Source: Actinobacteria bacterium UBA2286
GTDB lineage: Bacteria > Actinomycetota > Coriobacteriia > Anaerosomatales > Anaerosomataceae
Assembly: GCA_002345925.1 (NCBI GenBank)
Contig: DDWM01000069.1
Coordinates: forward strand, 1 to 13,407
Direction of reading: 5' to 3'
Length of the DNA: 13,407 nt
In this document: positions 5,345 through 12,150 of the stretch, piece by piece
How positions within the stretch are numbered: the first letter of the stretch is position 1
How the letters are laid out: every line of letters starts with the position of its first letter
Notes under the pieces: generated by a model
Database searches by the model: none
The model's input: only the letters and a program-made list of their open reading frames with translations
What the model was told of the DNA's origin: nothing
Program-made: the position numbers and the translations under genes

Positions 5345-6715
5345 TTATGCCTGGGCGGTCTGTCGTTCCAGTCGTGCAACAAAGTGCCCGTCAGGGCCGC
5401 CTGGTTCCGGAATCGAACGGAACCATCCTTGCGGCGTCAAATACCGCTTCCATTCAGCGGGGATGAATTCCTCGACACTGACAACAGAGAACTCACCGCC
5501 GATATCCCCCTCAAGGAAGCCTTCAATGACACCATCATTCTCGGCCATGGCGACACTGCAGGTAGAGTACACCAAATGCCCCCCAGGACGGACTAGCGAG
5601 GCCAGAGCTTCGATCATCTGCCCCTGTAGGACTGCCATGCGTGCAACGTCTTCTGCCGAGACGCGCCAGCGCTGCTCGGGGTGCCGCCTGAGGGTTCCAA
5701 GCCCGGTACACGGCGCGTCGAGCAACACGACATCGTATCCCCCGGGCGGAGTCGGAATGCTTGTCGGGTCGAGAATGTCGCCGGTGATGGTCTCGATGCC
5801 CGGTACGCCGAGCGTATCCATTCGCTCACCCAGAAGCTTCGTCTTGAACTCGTGGATGTCGAGGCTTGTGATTCTTGCCGGACCGCCGAGTGCGGCGGCC
5901 GCTGACTGTAAGGCGAGAGTCTTGGTTCCTCGGCCAGCACCTGCGTCTAGGACGGTCATGTCGGGTGCGATTGCAACCGCGAGCGGTGCAACCTGGGCGG
6001 CGGCGTCAGTGACGACGAAGTACCCCTCGGCAAGGGCGCGGCCGCGTACGGCTGCGCGTTCGTTGTGGACGACGAAAGAGCTGCCGTCTGGCGGGGCCTG
6101 AGACGGGTCAGCACCATCGTCGGTGAGTACGCCGAGGGCGGCATCGAGCTCGGCATGGAATGGGTTATGCCGCAGGTAGAGCGGCGCGGGTTCGTTGTTG
6201 GCTTCGAACATCGCTCGCGCCTTGTCGGGGCCGAACTCGGTTGCGACAAGCTCGGCGAGCCACAACGGATGACCGGTCATGCGTGCGAGCGCTTCCATGT
6301 CAGATTCTGGGTCGCCCCACGGGAAACTGTCTACGCTGTCGGCGACGCGCCGCAGAACCGCGTTGGCGAGACCAGATGCCTGCGGTCTGACAGCGCGAAC
6401 CGCTTCCACTCCCTGGTGGACTGCTGCTCGCGGAGGAGTGCGCATGAACAGCAGCTCGTAAGTGGCGAGGCGCAGGGCATCGCGGACGCGGGGTTCAACC
6501 GATGACTGCTTCGTGAGGTGCGCGTTGATGGCTGCGTCGAGCGTGCCCAGCGTCTCGATCACGCCACGTGTTAGGCGGGTGGCGAGCGCGTGGTCTGCAT
6601 CTGAGAGGCCGGCGCGTCCTAGCTGTGCATCCAATACGGGGCCGAGATACGCATCACGCTCGCGAATGGCAGCGATGGCTTTTAGGGCGACGAACCGTGC
6701 GGGCGCTACGCTCAT
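5345..6715 (-). CDS. rsmB: 16S rRNA (cytosine-967-C5)-methyltransferase
   Basis: RsmB (456 aa) methylates C967 of 16S rRNA using SAM. An N-terminal NusB-like RNA-binding domain spans about residues 5-130 (ending in LANAVLRRVAD). The SAM-binding motif I is VLDAGAGRGTKT (255-266), where the family more often has D-x-C-A-A-P-G-G-K-T. The two catalytic cysteines are present, C336 in DAPCTGLG (333-340) and C386 in YSTCS (383-387), and RRHPEQRWR (343-351) is typical of the family. The C-terminus has the expected DGHFVARLER. Its ATG overlaps the fmt stop as ATGA, so translation is probably coupled. It belongs to the conserved def-fmt-rsmB cluster. NusB itself is encoded elsewhere. Motifs of the related YebU and NOP2 types fit less well than the NusB fusion. 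Confidence 0.95.
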   Translation of the reverse strand: MSVAPARFVALKAIAAIRERDAYLGPVLDAQLGRAGLSDADHALATRLTRGVIETLGTLDAAINAHLTKQSSVEPRVRDALRLATYELLFMRTPPRAAVHQGVEAVRAVRPQASGLANAVLRRVADSVDSFPWGDPESDMEALARMTGHPLWLAELVATEFGPDKARAMFEANNEPAPLYLRHNPFHAELDAALGVLTDDGADPSQAPPDGSSFVVHNERAAVRGRALAEGYFVVTDAAAQVAPLAVAIAPDMTVLDAGAGRGTKTLALQSAAAALGGPARITSLDIHEFKTKLLGERMDTLGVPGIETITGDILDPTSIPTPPGGYDVVLLDAPCTGLGTLRRHPEQRWRVSAEDVARMAVLQGQMIEALASLVRPGGHLVYSTCSVAMAENDGVIEGFLEGDIGGEFSVVSVEEFIPAEWKRYLTPQGWFRSIPEPGGPDGHFVARLERQTAQA

Positions 6716-7632
6716 GTGCGACTCCAGGGGGTATCGATCAAGAGACGGGATCCGCGTGCCCAGGAGGCGCCATCGGTGGCAGCCTTGCCTGCGAGACGCA
6801 TGCGGTCTACGAGTACCGTGCCATCAGACATGCCGAGCAAGAGGCCTTCACGCGAACGCCTGGCGAGTCCTGGAGGCACGGACTCGCTGCTTTCGCTCGC
6901 GTGCAGGACCGCGATGTCGACGCCATCGAGCAGAATGCGTGATGTTGCCTGACGTGTAGATGCCCGCACTCTTCGCAGGGCGTCGGTTACCGAGAGTGCG
7001 GGGTCGAGCGCGACGTCGGATTTGGTGACCTTCGCGGCATACGTGGCCGCGCCGTCATCCTGCACGGTCCAGGTCTCTTCGCCCGATTCCATCAAACGGA
7101 GCACGTCGATGAGAGCCTCGGCGCCAAGATCCGCGAGACGTTCGGTGAGTTCGTCAGCGTCAAGGCCGTCGACCAAGATCGAACGCCGAAGGGCGAACGG
7201 CCCGGTATCGAGCCCTTCTTCCATCTGCATGATGCTGACGCCGGTCTCCTCGTCGCCTTCGAGTATGGCGCGGTGAACCGGCGCGGCCCCACGATGCTTC
7301 GGTAGCAGCGACGCATGAACGTTCACGCATCCGCCAGACGGAATCTCAAGGATTACTGGAGGAAGAATCAAGCCGTATGCGGCGACCACGAGGACCGTTG
7401 GAGCATCGGCTCTGAGCATCTCGGCTGCCTCGGGGGTTCTAAGCGACGCGGGCTGCCTGACCGGCACTCCCAGTTGCTCGGCTGCAACTTTCACCGGAGG
7501 AGGCAGCAACTTGGAGCCACGACCGGAGGCAGCATCCGGGCGCGAGTATACGGCTACAACCTCGTGCTCACTTGCCAGACGCTCAAGTATGGGCACCGCG
7601 AAGCGCGGCGTCCCCATGAAGACGATCCTGAT
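6712..7632 (-). CDS. fmt: Methionyl-tRNA formyltransferase, start probably ATC
   Basis: Fmt formylates Met-tRNAfMet with 10-formyl-tetrahydrofolate, preparing it for initiation. Counted from the ATC, it has 306 residues. Visible motifs are PDAASGRGSKLLPPPVK near the N-terminus, the catalytic trio N104 and H106 (VNVHASLLPKHRG) and D142 (EGLDTGPF), and TYAAKVTKSD leading into the C-terminal OB-fold tRNA-binding domain. The family begins M-R-I-V-F-M-G-T-P; here the frame reads ATC-AGG-ATC-GTC-TTC-ATG, so an ATC stands where the initiator belongs, 5 nt after a GGAGG SD. The first canonical start, ATG at 7615-7617, would delete the first Rossmann beta strand, though an AGGA 8 nt ahead could serve it. 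Gene identity is certain; the start is not. It lies 23 bp after def and overlaps rsmB by 4 bp. A sequencing error in the codon is possible. Confidence 0.95.
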   Translation of the reverse strand: MRIVFMGTPRFAVPILERLASEHEVVAVYSRPDAASGRGSKLLPPPVKVAAEQLGVPVRQPASLRTPEAAEMLRADAPTVLVVAAYGLILPPVILEIPSGGCVNVHASLLPKHRGAAPVHRAILEGDEETGVSIMQMEEGLDTGPFALRRSILVDGLDADELTERLADLGAEALIDVLRLMESGEETWTVQDDGAATYAAKVTKSDVALDPALSVTDALRRVRASTRQATSRILLDGVDIAVLHASESSESVPPGLARRSREGLLLGMSDGTVLVDRMRLAGKAATDGASWARGSRLLIDTPWSRT

Positions 7633-7642
7633 AGCGCCCTCC
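7630..7642 (-). promoter_or_regulatory. Strong SD with ATC at the expected fmt start
   Basis: GGAGG (7642-7638) in a run GGGGGAGGG is followed after GCGCT by ATC (7632-7630). Spacing is ideal for this codon but 20 nt from the first ATG in frame. No ATG, GTG or TTG lies in frame between the def stop and this ATC. The site therefore supports initiation at ATC. Confidence 0.6.
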
Positions 7643-7655
7643 CCCTTCAGCCGGA

Positions 7656-8144
7656 CTACTCGGCAGTAGCGCGGTCGTTGTACTCCCTGATGGCGATCTT
7701 GCGCTGCTCAGGGGTAAGTCGATCGAGGATGATGACACCGTCAAGGTGGTCAATCTCGTGCTGCAAGACGCGGGCGAGAAAGTCGTGTGCCTGTACGACG
7801 ATCGGCTTCCCGTCCAGGTTGAGCCCCTCGCACACCACTGAGACCGACCGCTCGATCGGCACGTTGATACCGGGCACTGACAGGCAACCCTCGTCATCGA
7901 TAGCGGTCTCATCGGATCGCTCGGTGATCACCGGGTTACACAGGGCCCCAAGTTCGTCATCGATGTCGAACACGATAACCCGCTTCTGTATTCCGATCTG
8001 CGGTGCGGCCAGACCGACACCTTCGTTGTTGTACATCGCCTCGGCCATTTTGCGCACGAGGGGGCGAAGGCTGCTATCGGTGGCCGGCTCTATCTCACCG
8101 GCACGATCAGCTAATACGGGATTTGGGTGCACCAAGATTTCCAT
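7656..8144 (-). CDS. def: Peptide deformylase
   Basis: Def (162 aa) removes the formyl group from the N-terminal methionine of new proteins, undoing the step made possible by the neighbouring fmt. The three signature motifs are complete: GVGLAAPQ (42-49), EGCLS with metal ligand C87 (85-89), and QHEIDHLDG with H129, E130 and H133 (128-136). The enzyme is a metalloprotease using Fe or a similar metal, in the cytoplasm. I take the ATG at 8144, which has AAAGG 6 nt upstream. A TTG directly before it (8147) would add one residue and is less likely. The gene is 80 bp downstream of priA. A TACAAT in that gap, just after priA, could be a -10 box for separate def-fmt-rsmB-glpX transcription, but it has no convincing -35. 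Confidence 0.96.
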   Translation of the reverse strand: MEILVHPNPVLADRAGEIEPATDSSLRPLVRKMAEAMYNNEGVGLAAPQIGIQKRVIVFDIDDELGALCNPVITERSDETAIDDEGCLSVPGINVPIERSVSVVCEGLNLDGKPIVVQAHDFLARVLQHEIDHLDGVIILDRLTPEQRKIAIREYNDRATAE

Positions 8145-8225
8145 CAAACACCTTTCAGAAGCTGGCCTTACGACCCCTCTACATGCAATATCCTTGCCGA
8201 TTCATTGTACAACGGACGGCCAACA

Positions 8226-10475
8226 TCACAGAAAATCGACAGGGTCGATATCCGGCGCGACCGCAACACCTGGCGGTGCAGGGTTGCCCGCCAGCACTTC
8301 GCGCACGAGTTGTCCCAATGCCGAGCCGGGAGGCGCCTTGATCACGACGTGCCGGCGGTACGCGCGCTTAACGCGTGCAAGCGCGGCATCAGAGGGTCCA
8401 AGAACCTCCCACCCGTCTTTGATGGCCGACCTGAGCGCTTTGCCAAGAGTGTCCGAGTACGCTTTCACAGCTGAAGCTGTCTCGCCGGACACGACGATGT
8501 TCGCAATGCGCCGGTACGGGGCCCATCCTATGGCAGAGCGGAGTTCGCGCTCCTCGCTATAAAGCAGGTCGGCATCCCGTGCAGCCACAGCAAGTATCGC
8601 AGGATGGTCGGGCCAGTACGTCTGGATGACCACCAATCCGGGGTCTTCGCCTCTTCCTGCGCGACCAGACACCTGCTCAAGAAGCTGGAATGTTCGCTCG
8701 GCAGCGCGGAAATCCGGCAGGTGCATAGTTGTGTCTGCGTTGATGACCCCGACAAGAGTGACTTCCGGATAGTCCAGACCCTTGGCAACCATCTGTGTGC
8801 CGAGAAGCAGACCGCTCTTCATGTCCTCGAATGCGGTGAGGGCGCGCTCGTGTCCACCTTTGCCCGACGTCGTGTCAGCATCCATGCGTACGACCGGAAG
8901 GTCGGGCCATTGCGCATGAATCTCATCTTCCACCCGCTGAGTACCGGCGCCGAACTTGCGCAGATACGGACTCTGGCATCTCGGGCACAGTACCGGCGAG
9001 GGTTCTGTGTGTCCGCAGTGATGACAGGTTAGCCGGTCGCCGCGCTCGTGGTACGTGAGTGAGACGCTGCAATTCTCGCATCTGGGCACGAAGCCGCACT
9101 CGCGGCATAGCAAAAACGATGCGAAGCCACGTCGGTTGAGAAACAGCACACCCTTGCTCTTCTTGGCGACCAGCTCGTTCAGCGCGTCGGTGAGTGCCAC
9201 CGAGAACATGGAGCGATTGCCGCCCCCAAACTCCGCTCCCATGTCGACGATCTTCACTTCAGGAAGACCATGAGCCGTGACTCTCTCGGGCAACTTCGCG
9301 CTAAGCCATGCACCGTCCTCGGCGTTGACACGTGCCTCCAGACTCGGCGTGGCCGTGCCGAGAACGACAGTCACGTCCCCGTTCGCCGCCATATGCGCGG
9401 CGACATCGCGTGCGTGGTAGCGCGGCGCGGAGCCCTGCTTGTATGAGGACTCATGCTCTTCGTCGATGATGACCAAGCCGAGATTAGGCAGTGGCGCGAA
9501 GAGTGCGGAGCGTGCGCCAACAACGACGCGAGCCTGTCCTTCGGCGGCGAGCGACCACTGGTCGAAGCGCTCTCCTACCGAGAGGCGGCTGTGTAGCACG
9601 GCAACAAGGTTTCCAAAGCGGGCGCGGAAACGACCCACCGTCTGCGGCGTGAGCGATATTTCCGGCACAAGCACGATGGCGTCGCGGCCCTTCTCCAGCG
9701 CAGATTCGATCGCGCGCAGGTACACCTCTGTCTTGCCGGAACCCGTGACACCCTCCAAGACGACAACGTTGCCCTGCGCTTGCGTGATTGTCTCTACCGC
9801 AGCGACTTGCGCAGGAGTGAGTTTGTGCGATGTGTCTTCGCGAACACGCCCCGCTTCGCCACGCCACCGCCGTCGAGCCGTGACCTCGATCGCACCTCGA
9901 CCCTCAAGCGTCTTGAGCGCCGAGGAGACCGCGCCCAGCTCGGCCGAAAGCTCTCCCGATGTGACGGGACCCATGCGCAGCGCGTCGATGATCGATCGCT
10001 GTAGCCTTGCGCCGGACTTGGGCTCGAAGTCAGGATCAAGGAGTGTGACAACCTTATCTTCGGCTGCGGAGACGCTGGGACGCACGAGTTCCCAGGTGAC
10101 TTCGCCTTCTACTTCACGACGAACGACCTTGGGGGTACCACCCGGCGGCAAGAACAGCCGCATGGCATCGGCCAAAGGCGCCGCGTATTCGTCGGCGATC
10201 CAGCGCGCTAGCTCGTACGCATCAGCTCTCGAGAGCGACATGCCGAGAACCGCCTCTATCGGCTTCAGGTTGGCGTAGGCGCTCTCATGGCCCAACCCGA
10301 CGACGAAACCGACGGCCCGCCTGTTGCCGAGCGGCACCAGTACGGGGCATCCGACAGCGACGGTACTCGCGAGTGCATCGGGTACCGCATAGTCGAACGG
10401 TTCGTCGAGCGCACGCGTTCGTACGTCTATGACGACGCGCGCAACGCGAGGCTCATCTGTAGTGTGTGTGCTCAT
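8226..10475 (-). CDS. priA: Primosomal protein N', replication-restart helicase
   Basis: PriA (749 aa) recognises stalled forks and reloads the replisome, using a superfamily 2 3'-5' helicase motor. An N-terminal DNA-binding domain comes first (PFDYAVPDALASTVAVGCPVLVPLG, split here as residues 26-35 and 36-50). The motor has Walker A GVTGSGKT (242-249), DEEH (338-341), GTATPS (373-378) and QVSGRAGR (601-608). Eight cysteines of the zinc domain are present: C457, C460, C466, C469, C484, C487, C497, C500. So ATPase and zinc sites are intact, whereas PriA of many Actinomycetia has a decayed motor. The ATG at 10475 has only a G-run directly beside it and no spaced SD; a TATGCT box ends 6 nt upstream, suggesting a leaderless transcript. 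It lies 65 bp after metK with a hairpin between them. Confidence 0.96.
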   Translation of the reverse strand: MSTHTTDEPRVARVVIDVRTRALDEPFDYAVPDALASTVAVGCPVLVPLGNRRAVGFVVGLGHESAYANLKPIEAVLGMSLSRADAYELARWIADEYAAPLADAMRLFLPPGGTPKVVRREVEGEVTWELVRPSVSAAEDKVVTLLDPDFEPKSGARLQRSIIDALRMGPVTSGELSAELGAVSSALKTLEGRGAIEVTARRRWRGEAGRVREDTSHKLTPAQVAAVETITQAQGNVVVLEGVTGSGKTEVYLRAIESALEKGRDAIVLVPEISLTPQTVGRFRARFGNLVAVLHSRLSVGERFDQWSLAAEGQARVVVGARSALFAPLPNLGLVIIDEEHESSYKQGSAPRYHARDVAAHMAANGDVTVVLGTATPSLEARVNAEDGAWLSAKLPERVTAHGLPEVKIVDMGAEFGGGNRSMFSVALTDALNELVAKKSKGVLFLNRRGFASFLLCRECGFVPRCENCSVSLTYHERGDRLTCHHCGHTEPSPVLCPRCQSPYLRKFGAGTQRVEDEIHAQWPDLPVVRMDADTTSGKGGHERALTAFEDMKSGLLLGTQMVAKGLDYPEVTLVGVINADTTMHLPDFRAAERTFQLLEQVSGRAGRGEDPGLVVIQTYWPDHPAILAVAARDADLLYSEERELRSAIGWAPYRRIANIVVSGETASAVKAYSDTLGKALRSAIKDGWEVLGPSDAALARVKRAYRRHVVIKAPPGSALGQLVREVLAGNPAPPGVAVAPDIDPVDFL

Positions 10476-10481
10476 GCCCCC

Positions 10482-10487
10482 AGCATA
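10482..10487 (-). promoter_or_regulatory. Possible -10 box for a leaderless priA transcript
   Basis: TATGCT matches the -10 consensus at 4 of 6. Exactly six bases (GGGGGC) separate it from the priA ATG, which places +1 on the A of the start codon. There is no good -35 and the upstream region is the metK-priA hairpin, so the call rests on spacing and the missing SD. Confidence 0.35.
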
Positions 10488-10492
10488 CAGAA

Positions 10493-10519
10493 GGCCACCG
10501 ACACGATGTGCCGATGGCC
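10493..10519 (-). terminator. Terminator-like hairpin between metK and priA
   Basis: A 12-bp stem, GGCCATCGGCAC with GTGTCGGTGGCC (two G-U pairs), has a 3-nt loop ATC. It starts 21 nt after the metK stop. The following bases TTCTGT are only modestly T-rich, so termination may be incomplete. It would limit metK transcripts and make priA depend on its own promoter or on readthrough. Confidence 0.55.
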
Positions 10520-10540
10520 AACTGAAAAGTCTCGGAATCT

Positions 10541-11785
10541 TTACTCGACGGCAGCCAGAAGCGCATCGACCTTGTTGGTCCGTTCCCAGGTGAAGGCAGC
10601 ATCATCGCGGCCGAAGTGGCCGTATGCTGCGGTCTTCTTGTAAATCGGGCGGCGAAGGTCGAGGTCGCGGATGATCGCACCGGGACGCAGGTCGAAGACC
10701 GACCCGATAGCCTTCTCGATCTTCTCAACTGCGACTTTCTCGGTGCCGAAGGTCTCAACAGTGATCGAAAGCGGGTGCGCAACGCCGATCGCGTACGCAA
10801 GCTCAAGCTCGCAACGATCCGCGAGGCCGGCAGCGACGACGTTCTTCGCGACCCAACGCGCCGCATATGCGGCTGAGCGGTCGACCTTCGTGCAGTCCTT
10901 GCCCGAGAAGGCCCCGCCGCCGTGGCGGCCCATGCCGCCGTACGTGTCGACGATGATCTTGCGACCGGTGAGACCGGAGTCACCCATAGGGCCACCGATG
11001 ACGAAGCGACCGGTCGGGTTGATGTAGACCTCGGCACCCTTCCAATCAATGCCCTCAGCTGACATGACCGGTTCGATGATGTGCTCGATGAAGTCCGGCC
11101 TCATGAGCTTCTCGATATCCACGCCCTCGGCATGCTGGCTCGAGATGAGGATCTTATCGACTGCGACAGGCTTGCCATCCACGTAGCGGACGGTCACCTG
11201 AGTCTTGCCGTCGGGGCGCAAATAGTTGAGAACCTCGCCCTTACGCACAGCGGTGAGACGCTCCGAGAGACGATGTGCCAGGTAGATAGGCATCGGCATC
11301 AGTTGGGTGGTCTCGTTGCATGCGTAGCCGAACATCATGCCCTGGTCGCCGGCACCGATGAGGTCGAGCGGGTCGGTCTCGCCGCGCTTGGTCTCGATGG
11401 CTTCGTCGACGCCCATGGCGATATCGGCACTCTGCTCGTGGATCGCGGTGAGAACGCCGCAGGTCTCGTAGTCGAAGCCGTACTTGGCGCGGGTGTAGCC
11501 GATCTCTTTGACCGTGTTGCGCACGATCGTGGGGATATCGACGTACGCCCGGGTGCGGATCTCGCCGGCGACGACGATGAGGCCGGTTGTGGTCATGGTC
11601 TCGCAGGCGACGCGCACGTTCTCAAGTGAGGCCTTGACCCCCTTGTCTGTCACGTACCCTTCCGCTTCGAGCTCGGCCTCACGCGCAAGAATCGCGTCGA
11701 GTACCGCGTCAGATATCTGGTCACACATCTTGTCCGGGTGGCCTTCAGTGACCGACTCGGAAGTGAACACGTACTCTCGGGACAT
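10541..11785 (-). CDS. metK: S-adenosylmethionine synthetase
   Basis: MetK makes SAM from methionine and ATP (EC 2.5.1.6) in the cytoplasm, as a tetramer with Mg and K ions. The 414-aa length is slightly above the common range near 385-400. Motifs in order: GHPDKMCDQISD (15-26, ATP/Mg), GAGDQGMMFGYA (144-155, family signature), INPTGRFVIGGPMGDSGLTG (255-274), and GGGAFSGKDCTKVDRSA (289-305, phosphate-binding loop). The C-terminal IYKKTAAYGHFGR block is typical. The ATG at 11785 has an AGGAGG SD 4 nt upstream. The gene carries a long leader of about 255 nt with a SAM riboswitch and an intrinsic terminator, so its own product should repress it. It is followed by priA, with a 12-bp hairpin between. 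Confidence 0.97.
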   Translation of the reverse strand: MSREYVFTSESVTEGHPDKMCDQISDAVLDAILAREAELEAEGYVTDKGVKASLENVRVACETMTTTGLIVVAGEIRTRAYVDIPTIVRNTVKEIGYTRAKYGFDYETCGVLTAIHEQSADIAMGVDEAIETKRGETDPLDLIGAGDQGMMFGYACNETTQLMPMPIYLAHRLSERLTAVRKGEVLNYLRPDGKTQVTVRYVDGKPVAVDKILISSQHAEGVDIEKLMRPDFIEHIIEPVMSAEGIDWKGAEVYINPTGRFVIGGPMGDSGLTGRKIIVDTYGGMGRHGGGAFSGKDCTKVDRSAAYAARWVAKNVVAAGLADRCELELAYAIGVAHPLSITVETFGTEKVAVEKIEKAIGSVFDLRPGAIIRDLDLRRPIYKKTAAYGHFGRDDAAFTWERTNKVDALLAAVE

Positions 11786-11802
11786 ATGTCCTCCTTACTA
11801 TG

Positions 11803-11821
11803 GCGGGTCTCGGTGACCCGC
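11803..11821 (-). other. Second hairpin in the metK leader, next to the SD
   Basis: GCGGGTC and GACCCGC form a perfect 7-bp stem with a 5-nt loop, ending 7 nt upstream of the metK SD. Upstream, CGCCG/CGGCG (5 bp) and CCCGC/GCGGG offer pairings that partly exclude it. It could keep the SD open or help set translation, but this is inference. Confidence 0.45.
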
Positions 11822-11843
11822 ACGCCGTCACAATCCGGCGGGC

Positions 11844-11879
11844 AAACAAAAAGCCCCTTGCCGGTTTGAGACAAGGGAC
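11844..11879 (-). terminator. Intrinsic terminator of the SAM riboswitch
   Basis: GTCCCTTG (11879-11872) pairs with CAAGGGGC (11860-11853), 8 bp with one G-U, loop 11 nt, followed by TTTTTGTTT. The alternative is an antiterminator: GAUGAGGGA (11911-11903), whose first six bases are the 3' strand of aptamer helix P1, pairs over 9 bp (two G-U) with UCCCUUGUC (11878-11870), the 5' terminator arm. SAM-stabilised P1 would free the arm and stop transcription. Confidence 0.85.
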
Positions 11880-11905
11880 GGTAGGCGCAAAGACGCCGAT
11901 CTTCC

Positions 11906-12039
11906 CTCATCTGCCAGGCACGTTCGCCTGCCGCAACGTGGCACCGTGAGTCGTTTTAGACTTCGGTTGCCGGGGCTTAATCGGGTGCGGTCCCTGGGCC
12001 CTCTGCAGCTCCGCTCTCGCGTAGCCGCCTCGTGATGAG
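11906..12039 (-). promoter_or_regulatory. SAM riboswitch (SAM-I superfamily) upstream of metK
   Basis: P1 is CUCAUC/GAUGAG (12039-12034 with 11911-11906). The core is recognisable: a P2 arm AGGGACCGCACCCGAUUAAG with kink-turn-like GAUUAAG, then the hallmark GCCCCGGCAACC, a P3 stem ACCG/CGGU extended by AGUC/GACU, then GGUGCCA, and a P4 stem CAGGC/GCCUG. Between P1 and P2 sits an unusual extra hairpin, GCGGCU/AGCUGC topped by CGC-GAGA-GCG (12028-12004 region). The class could be SAM-I or a SAM-I/IV variant; I cannot separate these by eye. The linked terminator and the metK gene make the ligand clear. Confidence 0.9.
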
Positions 12040-12046
12040 TGAGGTG

Positions 12047-12076
12047 AGAATAGCATGCCACTTAACGCTCATACAA
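12047..12076 (-). promoter_or_regulatory. Probable metK promoter
   Basis: An extended -10, TGC-TATTCT (12055-12047), follows TTGTAT (12076-12071) with an 18-bp spacer. Predicted transcription start is at about 12040, one base before riboswitch helix P1, which supports it. The hexamers themselves are only 4 of 6 and 3 of 6 to consensus. Confidence 0.5.
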
Positions 12077-12109
12077 GGATTGAATCGTCCGTGATGCCAA
12101 GCGCGCGGC

Positions 12110-12118
12110 TGCTATGAT
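12110..12118 (+). promoter_or_regulatory. Extended -10 promoter of the psiE-type gene
   Basis: TGC-TATGAT gives 5 of 6 to the -10 consensus plus the TGn extension; no clear -35 is seen. Transcription would begin near 12125, with a 26-nt leader that includes the AGGAGG SD (12139-12144). It is divergent from the metK promoter about 60 bp away. Confidence 0.55.
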
Positions 12119-12150
12119 GTCCGAGTGTTGCCACAAACAGGAGGTAAGCC

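Noticed and set aside
5313..6101. A 262-aa open frame on the plus strand
   Set aside because: It is antisense to rsmB, Ser/Pro/Arg-rich, with no recognisable domain.
8145..8147. TTG start for def
   Set aside because: The adjacent ATG has equally good SD spacing and is the preferred codon.
9439..10278. A 279-aa open frame on the plus strand
   Set aside because: It is antisense to the PriA motor domain, Ser/Thr/Arg-rich, with no motif; the opposite strand codes a conserved protein throughout.
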